A stretch of DNA of 64,000 nucleotides, taken from the NCBI GenBank assembly GCA_018266075.1, contig JAFEBB010000002.1, positions 124,001-188,000 of the forward strand. Reading direction: 5' to 3'. The stretch is from Deltaproteobacteria bacterium (GTDB lineage Bacteria > Myxococcota > Myxococcia > Myxococcales > SZAS-1). Under the pieces are notes generated by a model. That model saw nothing but the letters and a program-made list of their open reading frames with translations, was not told where the DNA came from and searched no databases. Below, piece by piece: positions 17,712 to 27,030 of this stretch (positions are counted from its first letter, which is position 1; every line of letters starts with the position of its first letter). The position numbers were made by a program, and so were the translations under genes.

Positions 17712-19163
17712 CTAGCGGCAGCTGTTCGAGATGCAGCTCAAGCCCGACGAGCTGCAGTCGAAGCAGGTGCGGCCGGTGCCGCCGCAGGTGCTGTCGCTGG
17801 TGAGCATGCACGAGCCGCCCACGGGATCCGTGCAGCAGCCCGAGCCGCACACCGGCGGGTCGCCATTCTGGCCGTCGCCGCACTGACCGCCGCAGTAGTT
17901 GTACGCGTCCCAGCCCGAGCCGTTGGGGCAGGTATGCACGCAGAAGTTGTTCCCGAGCTGGTCGGGCTCCGCGCAGTGGTTGTTGCCCGGGCAGGTGCCT
18001 CCGCCCGAGCAGAGCCCGCCGCACTGACCGGAGGCGTTCGGCGGCGCCTCCGTGGGGCAGCTCGACGCGCAGTAGCCCCAGCTGCGGGTCACGTCGCCGC
18101 TGGCGGTGACGTCGCAGTAGCCGCTCTGGCAGTCCGCGCCCGTCGTGCAATAGCCGCCGCACATGTTCGACGTGTTCGGCGGCGAGCCCGCAGGGCAGCT
18201 CAGCACGCAGCCGCCCGCGCTGTGGTTGTTCCAGCCGTCGCAGTAGCCGCTCGCGCAGGCGTTGCTGGTGCTGCACGCGCCGTAGCAGGTGTTCTGGCTG
18301 TCGGGCGCCTCGTTGCTGTTCACGCAGCTCAAGAAGCAGTGGTTGCCGTTGAGGGCGATGGTGTTGCAGAGGCCGTAGGGGCAGAGCTGGCCGACGGTGT
18401 CGGGCGTGCAGGTGCCGCCGCAGGTGCCGTCGGTGCCGATGCCCTGGCCCGAGGGACAGGACTCGCAGAGGTTGCCCTGGATTACCTCGTGCGCCGGGCA
18501 CCCGGCCACGCACTGGCCGCCGTTCACCACCACGTCGCAGTAGCCCGTGAGGCAGGCGTCCTGCTGGGTGCAGCCGCCGCCGCACACGCCCACGCTGTTG
18601 TTGGTCCAGCCGTTCGGGCACGACGGGTCGTAGCAGAAGCCGTTGCTCGCATCGCTGCACTGGCCGGTGACGCAGGTGAAGCCGCTGACCGAGCCGCACT
18701 GGCCGCCGCAGATGCCGTTGTTGTTCGGCGTGAGGCCGGTGGTGCAGGTCGCGGCGCAAACGTAGTTGTCGCAGACCAGCGTCGACGTGCAGAGCGCGTT
18801 GGCATTGCACGCGTCGCCGAGCCCGCCGCCCGTGCCGCCGCTGCTCCCGGACGACGCCGTGCCGGTGGAGCCCGATGAGCCCGTCGCGGTGGACGTCGTG
18901 CCCGAGCTGGAGCCCGTCGAGGACGTCGAGCCGGTGCTGGTCGAGCCGGCGGTGGACGCGCCGGAGCTGCTCCCGTGCGAGCCGGTGGTGCTCGCCGCGC
19001 CGCTGCTTCCGTTGGAGGAGCCCGCGCTCGCGCTGGCCGTGGTGCTGCTGGTGGAGCCGGCCGCGGTGGCGCCGCTGCCGCTGCTCGAGGCCGACGACGA
19101 GGTGCTGCTCCCCGAGCAGCCCGCAAGAACTCCCAATCCCACGACCACGACGAGCGCGCGCAC
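17712..19163 (-). CDS. Tethered Cys-rich repeat lipoprotein
   Basis: I start this 483-residue lipoprotein at the GTG at 19163, which has ggagga four bases upstream and gives the signal VRALVVVVGLGVLAGC (Cys16). A Ser/Thr/Gly tether fills residues ~17-110. The remainder is a chain of Cys-rich modules of ~45 residues with CGGxC and GYCD signatures (for example ACLTGYCDVV and DCQSGYCDVT), ending CFDCSSSGLSCISNSC. These are likely small disulfide-bonded knobs on the surface. No known enzyme signature is seen. The gene is 79 bp downstream of another tethered lipoprotein gene. Confidence 0.85.
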   Translation of the reverse strand: MRALVVVVGLGVLAGCSGSSTSSSASSSGSGATAAGSTSSTTASASAGSSNGSSGAASTTGSHGSSSGASTAGSTSTGSTSSTGSSSGTTSTATGSSGSTGTASSGSSGGTGGGLGDACNANALCTSTLVCDNYVCAATCTTGLTPNNNGICGGQCGSVSGFTCVTGQCSDASNGFCYDPSCPNGWTNNSVGVCGGGCTQQDACLTGYCDVVVNGGQCVAGCPAHEVIQGNLCESCPSGQGIGTDGTCGGTCTPDTVGQLCPYGLCNTIALNGNHCFLSCVNSNEAPDSQNTCYGACSTSNACASGYCDGWNNHSAGGCVLSCPAGSPPNTSNMCGGYCTTGADCQSGYCDVTASGDVTRSWGYCASSCPTEAPPNASGQCGGLCSGGGTCPGNNHCAEPDQLGNNFCVHTCPNGSGWDAYNYCGGQCGDGQNGDPPVCGSGCCTDPVGGSCMLTSDSTCGGTGRTCFDCSSSGLSCISNSCR

Positions 19164-19242
19164 GATGTCCTCCGACGAACGACCGGAGGCTAACAGAAAC
19201 TTTCCAGAGTTCCAGGGCCCAGGGCGAGTTCCAAACGGGCGC

Positions 19243-21126
19243 TCACGGCCCGAGCTGCGTGAACAACCCGTAGTGATCGCCCGAAGGGGTGTCCGAAATG
19301 ACCTGCAGGTAGTAGCTCCCCGCCGAGAGCTGGGTGTCGAAGGTGGTGGAGTAGCTGCAGCTGAAGACGCAGCTCGAATCGCCAGGCGCGCACTGCAGCG
19401 GCGCGCTGCCGCAGCTCGACGCATCCGTCAGCACCAGATCGGCATAGTCGTTGGTGTTGAGCGTGGCGTGGAAGTGCATGCTGCTCGGGACATCGATTCT
19501 GAAGTACGCGCCGCTCGCGTCCGGGTAGTGCACGCCGCCGCCGTCGCCCTGGCAGGAGGAGATCGTGGCCGGCGGCTGGGTGAACGGCTGCTGCGTGAAG
19601 GCCTGATATTCATGAGTGCCGGGTTCAATGATTGCCGCGCTCGCACAATCGATATTGCCGGCGGGTAGTTCATAGAACGAGGTCTGGAGCTGCGCGGGCG
19701 CGCCGGTTTGCGAGAACACCACCGCGAGCGGCCCGCTGAGCTCGTTGGAGTTGTCGACGTAGATGCCTGCATCGGAGCCATCGTCGGCGACGCAATAGGA
19801 GCCGTAGCCTTCGCCCAGACAGCCAGGCTCGCGCACCTGCACGGCGACATCCGGCGGGCCCACGATCCGCACCGCGAGTGGATTCGCCGCGGCCGGGAGC
19901 CGGAAGACCTGGCGATAGCCAGCGTCGCCGCCACAGCCGATGGGGTTCACACCCAGGCCGCCGTCGAAGATCACCGTGAACGTGCCCGAGGGGAGCACCG
20001 GTCCATCGGCCACGCACACGAGCGACGGATCCGGCTCGGGCTGCTGGGTCGCGCCCGTGGTGGGCTCGAGGTGCGTGTACAGCGCGTAGCTCCCGCCGGT
20101 GAAGGCCGAGTTGGGATCGGCCACGATGGCCAGTCGGTAGTCGCCGGGCTGAAGCGTGGTCGCGAGCTGCGTGAAGATGTCGGGCGAGAAGCTGCCTTGC
20201 TCTTGCGACGGTGCACACTGCGTCGGCGCTGCGGTGCAGCTCGCGCCGTCGATGAGCACGAGATCCGCGTACGGATCCGAGCGCAGCTCCGCCGTGAAGT
20301 TGCTCGCCACATCGACGTGGAGCGCGAACCACACGCCCTGTAGCGGCGAGACCGCGGTGTCGAAGTAGCTCCCGCCGTCGAGCGACGCGCAGCTCGGCGA
20401 TGGCGCCGGCACGCTGAAGCCGTTGAGCACGTTGCCGTGGCTCTCGGTGTCCACGCCGGTGAGCGCCACCGCGTGCGCGCAGTCGATCGCGTCCGTCGGA
20501 TTCAGCTCGTGTCGCACCACCGCCGGCGCGTCGACGCCATCTGCCGACTCGAACGAGACCACGTAGTCGCCCGGTGTGAGATCCGTGAACGTGTCGCTGC
20601 CGCACGAGAGCGGCGCCGACGCGCAGCCGGGGACCGTCACCACGGCCGTCGCGCCGTTCGCGACGTGGAGGTGCAAGCGCTCGGCGATGTCGAGGTGCAG
20701 CGTGTAGCTCGTGCGGAACACCGCGCTGCCGCTGCACGCGCCGGCCGGATCGCCGAGCGTGCCGCCGAAGCTCACGGTCAGCGGACCGGTGGGCAGCGGG
20801 TCGGTCGCGCTGGGGCAGGCGAGGGTGACGCCCGTGGTGCCGCTCGTGCCCTGCGTCGACGACGTGCTCGAGGTGCCATTGCTCACCGACGTTCCCGTCG
20901 ATGAACCGCCGAGCGTTCCGCTGTTCGTGCTCGATGGGCCGTTCGTCGAGGTCGCGTTCGTGGTTGACGTGCCCGAGGTCGAGGAGCCGTTGCCCGATGT
21001 CGACGTGCCGCTGGTCGCGCCGTGCGTGCTCGTGCCGCTGGTGCTCGAGCTCGAGCTCGACTTCGAGTGACACGCAGCCGCGAGGCATGCCGTCGCCGCA
21101 ATGATCCCCGTCGAGAGTGCGCGCAT
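19243..21126 (-). CDS. Tethered lipoprotein with repeated PPC-like beta domains
   Basis: The 627-residue protein has a lipoprotein signal ending LAAAC (Cys19) and a Ser/Thr/Gly tether to about residue 95. The rest consists of beta-sandwich units of ~110-130 residues. Each contains a phrase like LTPGDYVVSFES, LQPGDYRLAIVAD or LSAGSYYLQVIS and conserved DYADLVL or DPYADLVL segments. This is the pattern of bacterial pre-peptidase C-terminal (PPC)-like domains, often found on secreted proteins as binding modules. No catalytic domain is present, so it is probably a surface-binding protein. Confidence 0.85.
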   Translation of the reverse strand: MRALSTGIIAATACLAAACHSKSSSSSSTSGTSTHGATSGTSTSGNGSSTSGTSTTNATSTNGPSSTNSGTLGGSSTGTSVSNGTSSTSSTQGTSGTTGVTLACPSATDPLPTGPLTVSFGGTLGDPAGACSGSAVFRTSYTLHLDIAERLHLHVANGATAVVTVPGCASAPLSCGSDTFTDLTPGDYVVSFESADGVDAPAVVRHELNPTDAIDCAHAVALTGVDTESHGNVLNGFSVPAPSPSCASLDGGSYFDTAVSPLQGVWFALHVDVASNFTAELRSDPYADLVLIDGASCTAAPTQCAPSQEQGSFSPDIFTQLATTLQPGDYRLAIVADPNSAFTGGSYALYTHLEPTTGATQQPEPDPSLVCVADGPVLPSGTFTVIFDGGLGVNPIGCGGDAGYRQVFRLPAAANPLAVRIVGPPDVAVQVREPGCLGEGYGSYCVADDGSDAGIYVDNSNELSGPLAVVFSQTGAPAQLQTSFYELPAGNIDCASAAIIEPGTHEYQAFTQQPFTQPPATISSCQGDGGGVHYPDASGAYFRIDVPSSMHFHATLNTNDYADLVLTDASSCGSAPLQCAPGDSSCVFSCSYSTTFDTQLSAGSYYLQVISDTPSGDHYGLFTQLGP

Positions 21127-21276
21127 CGTGACCTCCGAGCTCTCGATGCTAGCGGCTCGACTTCCGAGAACAACGTACGGGGATCACACCGCACACCGCC
21201 ACGACGCGTCACGAAATCGGCGTGCGCGGAGAATTCTGGCGCGACGAGCTGCACGAGCGGCTTCTGACTTATCTTC

Positions 21277-22347
21277 ATGAACGTGAAGCCGCGCTCGCCA
21301 GCCAGACAATGCTCGATGCGCAACGTCGTCGGCAGCGTCGCGGGGCTGATGATCCTGGGGTGGATGCTGACCACGCCCCGGTCCATCGCCTCGGGTCGCG
21401 CGCTTGCGGCCACGCCCGCGGTGCCGCTCACCTGCGGCGACGCGCTGCAAGGGCGCTCGCCCGCCAGCGTGCATCCGGTCGAGGTGAGCGTGTCCAACGA
21501 CTCGGCGACCCGACTCGAGCTGATGTGGATGAACTTCAGAGGCCAGCCGAAGTCGTACGGCTTCATCGCGCCCCACGAGACGCGCGCGCTGCAGACCTAC
21601 GCCGGACACGTGTGGGTACTCGAGGATCCGCAGGGCAAGTGCACGCGCGCGTTCGCCGCCGGCGAGCCCGCGGTTCCTGCGCGCGACACCACGCCGGTGA
21701 CCTGGAACAGCGAAGAGTCGAACGGAATTACCTATGTGTTTGCCTCGAAGGTCTCAGGCGTGGCGCTTCAGCGCGCGAAGTACATCGTGGACCACATGCT
21801 CGAGGGCCTGCCCGCGATTCGCGCGAGCATGGCGAAGCGCAAGTTCAAGGTGGAGATCATCGCCAAGGATCAGGTGCTGTCGGACTTGCCCGACTATGCG
21901 TCACTCAAGGGAAAGCGCACCCGCGACGGCAGGGACTTCGACACCGGCACCCGCGGTCTCGGTGGCGAGGAGATGTGCTCCATCGGCGAGGAGAACCTGC
22001 TCTGCCTCTCCGAGCAGCCCTATCGCGACGAGGACATTTTCATTCATGAGTTCTCGCACAGCATCAAGTCCAACCTCGCGCGCGAGGACAGCGCCGCCAT
22101 CGACGCCGCGTTCGAGGCCGCCCGCGACGCGTCGGTCTACCCGAGCGGCATTTATATGATTCGTGATTCTCAAGAGTACTGGGCCGAGGGCACGCAGGTG
22201 TTCTTCGCCGCCACGCGTCGCTCGGACGTGAACGGCGGCTTCAACACCCGCGAGCGCTTGCAGGCTCACGATCCCAGGCTCTTCGAGTTGCTTCAGCGCA
22301 TCTACGACAAGGACGATGTTGCGCCGGCGAAGGGCTGCCGGTACTGA
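21277..22347 (+). CDS. VHL beta-domain zinc metallopeptidase, secreted
   Basis: A 356-residue protein with an N-terminal hydrophobic segment (VVGSVAGLMILGWML) that probably directs export. Residues ~68-130 resemble the von Hippel-Lindau beta domain: SNDSATRLELMWMNFRG, YGFIAPHETRALQTYAGHVW. Residues ~165-356 contain IFIHEFSHSI, an HExxH zinc site (His257, Glu258, His261). It is followed 40 residues later by SQEYWAEGTQVFF, whose Glu (300 or 304) is the likely third ligand. Cys234 and Cys243 flank the site. The reaction is predicted to be peptide hydrolysis outside the cell; the VHL domain is probably a binding module. Another in-frame ATG at 21316 gives a shorter signal peptide. Neither start has a strong SD. 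Confidence 0.88.
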   Translation: MNVKPRSPARQCSMRNVVGSVAGLMILGWMLTTPRSIASGRALAATPAVPLTCGDALQGRSPASVHPVEVSVSNDSATRLELMWMNFRGQPKSYGFIAPHETRALQTYAGHVWVLEDPQGKCTRAFAAGEPAVPARDTTPVTWNSEESNGITYVFASKVSGVALQRAKYIVDHMLEGLPAIRASMAKRKFKVEIIAKDQVLSDLPDYASLKGKRTRDGRDFDTGTRGLGGEEMCSIGEENLLCLSEQPYRDEDIFIHEFSHSIKSNLAREDSAAIDAAFEAARDASVYPSGIYMIRDSQEYWAEGTQVFFAATRRSDVNGGFNTRERLQAHDPRLFELLQRIYDKDDVAPAKGCRY

Positions 22348-22349
22348 CG

Positions 22350-23882
22350 CTACGCCCGCTCGAAGTGCGCCACACGCACGGTCTTCTCGCCCACCGTCAC
22401 GCGCCACACGCGCTGGAGCGTCAGGTGATCGGGCTCGGCCTTCCAATCGAGCAGGTAGATCCGCACCGCGCCGGTGGTGACGTCATTCTCGACGTCATTG
22501 GAGACGGTCTTGAGATCGGAGGTGATGATCGAGCGCGCGGTCCCGTCGGTGTAGGCGATGAGCTCTTCCGCGGTGGTGTTCACCGAGTCGCGCTCACCCA
22601 CCGTGACCGACACCAGCCGATAGATGCTGCTCGGCGCCTGCAGCGAGCCCTGCACCCAGAGCCCGCGCGTCTCGGAGCGCATCATCCGTTCGGCCATGCA
22701 GGGCTGTTCCACGGCGTCATTGCACACCGCCTGGCAGTTGCCGGGCATCAGGTTTCCCTGTGCGTCGCTCACCTCGAAGCAGGACATCACCTGCTCGCGG
22801 TGCAGCAGCGGCTTGAGCGCGGCCTCGCAGCGCGCCACGCAATCCGGGATCTGGGTGCCCGCGCCCACCAGGTCACTGATCACGTTGGCGGCGTCGGCCA
22901 CGTCGTCCTTGGAGCTCGGCTCGAACAGCGCCAGGTCCTTCGTGGCCAGGTAGCCCAGGCTGGAAGCGAAGGCCTTGTCGGCGCGCGCGGCGCTGGCGAG
23001 CGCAGCTCGTCGACTGCCGAGCCCGGTCACGGTGGTGGAGATGCGCACCGCGTGCTGACGCAGCGACTTGTCGCGGCCCTTCTCCCAGGCGGTCGTTGCC
23101 GCCAGCGCGCGCTGCATCACGTCGCGCAGCGCCGCCGGGGCTTCCACGCCCGAGAGCGCCTTCGCCCCGCTCGTCCCCGGGGCAATGGCGAACTTGCCGT
23201 CCTGCGCTTCGGTGTAGCGGGGCGCGAGCTGCACCGCGCTCTTCGACTGTCCCGCTGCCGCGGCCGCCTTGCGATCGGCCACGAACGCGCGGATCTGCTC
23301 CGCGGCGCGGGCTTCGACGGCCGCGTTGTACGTGTCGTCGCCATCGACGTAGACCTGCACGTCGCTGATGCAGAGGTCGTCGTACTTGGTGCCGGCGTAG
23401 GCGCTGATCACGGTGAGCCGCACGCCTTCGACGGAAGCCGGAACCGGCAGCTCCACCTTCTGCCAGCCGAGCACGTTCTGCAGCTCCACCTCTACGGGCC
23501 TTCCGCCCGGACCGACGGCGCCCTCGGTGCGAACCAACGGATCCAACCGGATCTTGCGCGGGCGCGCGTTGGCCTCGAAGAGCGCCTGCGACTTTTGATA
23601 ACCGCTGCGGATGAAGACCTTGAACGCGCGCGCCTTCTTGAGCGCCGGGCCGTACCACGACAGGGCCTCGCCCTCGCCCGGGCCGGCCACGCCCTCCACC
23701 CAGGCGGTGGCCGGGTCGTCATCGGCTGCGTAGAGCGGCAGGTAGTTCTGCTCGAACTTGTTCCACCCGTTGGAGAGGAAGCTGGACGCGTCCATCTGGC
23801 GCGGCTGGAGGCGCTTGAAGCCGCCGGGGTCGGGCTGGAGCACGGGCGCGGCGCAGAGCGCGAGGGCAAGCAGGGCGGTCAT
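22350..23882 (-). CDS. Secreted protein with an N-terminal NADase-type glycan-binding/discoidin-like domain
   Basis: The 510-residue protein begins with a short signal peptide (MTALLALALCAAPVLQ). Residues ~30-175 resemble discoidin-like domains called NADase-type glycan-binding: ASSFLSNGWNKFEQNYLPLY, DDDPATAWVEG, AFKVFIRSGYQKS and ISDVQVYVDG. The remaining ~320 residues have six cysteines, several paired as CVARCEA and CQAVCND, and no motif that I recognise. The start overlaps the stop of the pentahaem cytochrome gene (ATGA), so the two are translationally coupled and probably act together in the periplasm or at the surface. Confidence 0.85.
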   Translation of the reverse strand: MTALLALALCAAPVLQPDPGGFKRLQPRQMDASSFLSNGWNKFEQNYLPLYAADDDPATAWVEGVAGPGEGEALSWYGPALKKARAFKVFIRSGYQKSQALFEANARPRKIRLDPLVRTEGAVGPGGRPVEVELQNVLGWQKVELPVPASVEGVRLTVISAYAGTKYDDLCISDVQVYVDGDDTYNAAVEARAAEQIRAFVADRKAAAAAGQSKSAVQLAPRYTEAQDGKFAIAPGTSGAKALSGVEAPAALRDVMQRALAATTAWEKGRDKSLRQHAVRISTTVTGLGSRRAALASAARADKAFASSLGYLATKDLALFEPSSKDDVADAANVISDLVGAGTQIPDCVARCEAALKPLLHREQVMSCFEVSDAQGNLMPGNCQAVCNDAVEQPCMAERMMRSETRGLWVQGSLQAPSSIYRLVSVTVGERDSVNTTAEELIAYTDGTARSIITSDLKTVSNDVENDVTTGAVRIYLLDWKAEPDHLTLQRVWRVTVGEKTVRVAHFERA

Positions 23883-24997
23883 CGTTTCTCCTCGGGGTTG
23901 GCGAGATATCCAGACTGCAGGAGCACGCGTGAAGCTTCGGCGGGCAGCATTCCGTCGGCCTCTTGCTGCAGCGAGACCAGGTGCATCACCAGCCGCCAGG
24001 CGATGAGCGGCGGATCCTGGAGCGGCAGGGCCACGCGCACGGGCACGCCGGGCTGGAGCCGATGATCGCCGGTCACGGTGCGGTGCGGCGACGCTTCACC
24101 CGGTGCCTGCGCGTCGCCGAGCGTGCGTCCGAAGCGGGCGAGCACGATCGGCTTCTCGAAGAGCGGATCCGCGGCGGCTTCGACGGTGAGCCAGCGCATC
24201 ACGTCGCCGGTGGGCAGCGCGTGTCCGGCGCCGCGCGCCTCGAGCACGAGCGCGCCTGGCTGGGGGCGAACCGCGATCGCCGCCGCCAGCGCGTCAGGAC
24301 GTCGCACGCCGCCGAATGCGTGATCGCCGCCGCCGTGGCAGTCGAGGCAGCCGCGCGCGTCGCCGGTCTTGGCCTGCCACGCGGTCCACTCGCCGAACGT
24401 GTCCTGCTGCGCGGGCGCGGCCGTGAGCGAGGAGATCTCGCCGTCCGCGCCGTGGAGCGCGAAGCCGAACTCATGGCACTGCGCGCAGAGCTTCGAGCCG
24501 CCGGCGTGCGGGCTGACCTCGAGCGCGTGGGGCGCGTCGGCGCTCGCGTGGGCGGCGGTCACGGCATGGTGCCCGGCGTGGCATGCGGCGCAGGTGACGC
24601 CCCGTTCCTCGGCCGGCGCGTTCGGATCGATGGGGCCGGCGCTCAGGTCGCGGGCCAGCGGCGCGTGGCAGCGCAGGCACCACGTCGGATCGTCGGCGGT
24701 GAGCGCAGCCTGAAATACGAAGTTCGTGCGCGCGGTGGCGTGGCCGCTCTGGGCCCAGGCCCTGGCTTCGTCGGCGTGGCACGACGCGCAGCGGACCTGC
24801 GACCAATCCTCCAAGCCGGGCGCGACGGGACCGAGCCGCGGCGCCGCGAGGCCCTTGGGAAAGCGCGGGCTGGTCGCATCTGGACGGGTGCCGTCGACGA
24901 CCGCAGCGCCGAGCAGAATTGGAGCGAGGGCGAGCGGCCACAGCGCGGACGCGAGGCGGCGGCGGAACGCGAGAGCTCTGGCGCGCGGGTCGGACAT
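23879..24997 (-). CDS. Pentahaem cytochrome c
   Basis: This 372-residue protein has a hydrophobic N-terminal segment (LALAPILLGAAVV) after a basic leader and is probably exported and membrane-anchored. It has five c-type haem attachment sites: CASCH, CLRCH, CAACH, CAQCH and CLDCH, all in residues ~70-225. This resembles the cytochrome c554 / multihaem family that relays electrons in the periplasm. The C-terminal ~140 residues are beta-rich without haem motifs. I prefer the ATG at 24997 over a TTG at 25018. Its stop overlaps the next gene as ATGA. Confidence 0.9.
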   Translation of the reverse strand: MSDPRARALAFRRRLASALWPLALAPILLGAAVVDGTRPDATSPRFPKGLAAPRLGPVAPGLEDWSQVRCASCHADEARAWAQSGHATARTNFVFQAALTADDPTWCLRCHAPLARDLSAGPIDPNAPAEERGVTCAACHAGHHAVTAAHASADAPHALEVSPHAGGSKLCAQCHEFGFALHGADGEISSLTAAPAQQDTFGEWTAWQAKTGDARGCLDCHGGGDHAFGGVRRPDALAAAIAVRPQPGALVLEARGAGHALPTGDVMRWLTVEAAADPLFEKPIVLARFGRTLGDAQAPGEASPHRTVTGDHRLQPGVPVRVALPLQDPPLIAWRLVMHLVSLQQEADGMLPAEASRVLLQSGYLANPEEKR

Positions 24998-25144
24998 GAC
25001 GCGGACATCGACGCCCAATGCCGGCGCCGTGCCCGGACTCTACGCCAGGGATCCCCGCCCGCCGACGACTCAGGCGAGGTGACGCCCCACCGCGACCGCG
25101 GTCATCGACCGCATCGACACTTCGATCTCCGCCGCGTCGGGACG

Positions 25145-25318
25145 TCACGCCCGCGCGACGCGATCGCCGTGCCGCTCGCGGAGGTGCCGCGCGACGACCG
25201 ACACCAGCCAGGCGCGTCCGCGCAGCACCGAGCGCGCCGCGCGCGTCGTCGACCAGGCGCACAGCGGACAGCGCGCCACCTGCAGCTCCGCCGCTGGGTT
25301 CTGCGATTGGATATCCAT
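25145..25318 (-). CDS. Possible 57-residue zinc-finger-like protein
   Basis: A short minus-strand frame starts ATG at 25318, behind a G-rich SD (ggcgggggccc). It carries the potential zinc ligands CPLC and HLRERH, about 26 residues apart, in a basic protein with helix-forming sequence between them. This spacing is looser than a classical C2H2 finger. Too short for confident family assignment, but the ligands and the SD make it more than a random frame. Confidence 0.5.
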   Translation of the reverse strand: MDIQSQNPAAELQVARCPLCAWSTTRAARSVLRGRAWLVSVVARHLRERHGDRVARA

Positions 25319-25474
25319 GGGCCCCCGCCTGTGGACAGCGTCTCGACTATCACGCCGCGCCAAGCGCAGTGTTCGCGGCCGCTGCAGACGTCGCGAAAAC
25401 GTCACATGCGTCGAGGCGTCGCGCAGGTAGGTTGCGCGCGGCCCAACACGCAAGACCTCCCTGACTCGATGGCC

Positions 25475-25507
25475 AACGCCTCGCCCTTGCGGCGGGGCGT
25501 TCTTTTT
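25475..25507 (+). terminator. Strong intrinsic terminator on the plus strand
   Basis: Arms aacgcctcgcc (25475-25485) and ggcggggcgtt (25491-25501) form an 11-bp stem with one G-T pair and a cttgc loop. The stem is followed by tcttttt. All neighbouring genes are on the minus strand, so the transcript it ends is not explained by any gene listed here. Confidence 0.68.
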
Positions 25508-26934
25508 CAGGGGCAGACGTGCGCGCCGAGGTCGCTGAAGTCGGTGTCCACGAACGCGGTCCAGCCTGAGCTCGCGGGATCGAACGGCGAGGCCACGTCC
25601 ACGCGGCCCGACGCACCGCATGCGCGGCGGAGGTCGTGGTTGAGCGTGTTGGTGACGGAGTCGCCCCAGTAGCCGGCGTTCGGGCGCGTGCCATCGCCGA
25701 TGGAGTCGAGGATCGTCGAGCCCTGTGCGAGCACGATGGTGTCGTCTCCATTGAATCCGGCGACGCCCGAGAAGACCTCGCACGGCACGCCCGCGTCCGT
25801 CGTGAACTGCGCGTTGCACACCACCAGCGTGGCCCCGGAACCGAGCGAGCCAGCGTCGGATTGAAAGGCGAGCGTCGCGGTCACGCCGCCGTCCGCCGCG
25901 AGCACGCCGTTGCTCGACAGCCGGATCTCGTAACCGCGCAACGCGATCGCGCTCGCGGTCGGGTTGTAGAGCTCGAGCGCTTTGTTGTTGGCCTCGCCCT
26001 CGAGGTACTCCGAGAACATCAAGTCCGTTCCCCCCGCGCCCGTGGTGCCGGCGGTGGAGGTCGCGCTGGAGCTCGAGCTGCTGGAGCTTCCCGTCGTCGA
26101 CGCAGTCCCGGTGGACGCGCCGCTCGAGCTGGACGACGTGCCGCTGCTGGAGCTGCTGCTCGACGTGCCGCTGCTGCTCGACGTGCCGGTCGTGGTGGTG
26201 GTGCTGCTGCTCGAGCTGCTCGACGTGCCGGTCGTGGTGGTGCTGGTCGTCGTCGTGGTCGAGCCCGTGCGGCCGGTGGTGCTGCTGGACGACGACGTGC
26301 TGGTCGCCGCGGACGCGACACACTGACCCGCCTGGCAGACCTCGCCCGTCTGGCACTGGGTGCTGGTGGTGCAGGGGCCGCATTGACCCGGATTGCCGGG
26401 CTCGCACACGGGCGCCAGCGTGCCGTGGCAGTCGAGGTTGTTGCTGCATCCGGCGACGCACACGTGGGCCTGGCAGATGAAGGCCTTCACGCACTCGTCG
26501 TTGCTCGCGCAGCCGGCGTCGGGCTGTGGCGCGCCGCAGGTCGAGCCCAGGCAGGCCTCGGCGCCGGGGCACTCGGAGCGATGGGTACACGACGCGCCGG
26601 TCGAGCCTGAGCTTCCACTGCTGGCAGCGGTGCCGTTGCTGCCGCTCGTGCCGCTGCCGGAGGTCGTGGCGCTCGTCTCCACGCAGGCGCCGGAGGCGTC
26701 GCAGATTGTGTCCGCCGGGCACTGCATGGGCCGCACGCCGCGACAGCTCCCGCAGCGTCCGCTGATGCAGAACAGATCGTTCGCGCCGCAGTCGCTGGAG
26801 GTGGTGCAGGCGCTGGTTCCGCTCGTGCTGCCGCCGCCCGCATCGTGCGAGCCCGTGGTGTGCGCCGTGCTCTGTGTGCCGCCGCAGGCCAACAACCCGA
26901 AGCTCAATCCAACCGCCATCAACGACCGACGCAT
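25507..26934 (-). CDS. Lipoprotein with Cys-rich modules, a long tether and a lamin-tail domain
   Basis: I start this 475-residue lipoprotein at the ATG at 26934 (gagga SD; signal MRRSLMAVGLSFGLLAC, Cys17). Residues ~40-225 contain Cys-rich modules (SDCGANDLFC, DECVKAFICQ, TQCQTGEVCQ) separated by Ser/Thr/Gly linkers. Residues ~230-320 form a nearly pure Ser/Thr/Gly tether. The C-terminal ~150 residues match the lamin-tail domain: LMFSEYLEGEANNKALELYN, LRGYEIRLSSNG and LDSIGDG. Bacterial lamin-tail domains occur on secreted and surface proteins and probably bind other molecules. No enzyme domain is visible. Confidence 0.88.
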   Translation of the reverse strand: MRRSLMAVGLSFGLLACGGTQSTAHTTGSHDAGGGSTSGTSACTTSSDCGANDLFCISGRCGSCRGVRPMQCPADTICDASGACVETSATTSGSGTSGSNGTAASSGSSGSTGASCTHRSECPGAEACLGSTCGAPQPDAGCASNDECVKAFICQAHVCVAGCSNNLDCHGTLAPVCEPGNPGQCGPCTTSTQCQTGEVCQAGQCVASAATSTSSSSSTTGRTGSTTTTTSTTTTGTSSSSSSSTTTTTGTSSSSGTSSSSSSSGTSSSSSGASTGTASTTGSSSSSSSSATSTAGTTGAGGTDLMFSEYLEGEANNKALELYNPTASAIALRGYEIRLSSNGVLAADGGVTATLAFQSDAGSLGSGATLVVCNAQFTTDAGVPCEVFSGVAGFNGDDTIVLAQGSTILDSIGDGTRPNAGYWGDSVTNTLNHDLRRACGASGRVDVASPFDPASSGWTAFVDTDFSDLGAHVCP

Positions 26935-27030
26935 TGTGGTCCTCGCCCGCCCCGGCCCCGCCGTGCAGCGGGCTTCTACACCCAGCATGTGACGGAATTG
27001 AGGCGTTGGCGATGAGTGCGGCCTCATCCT

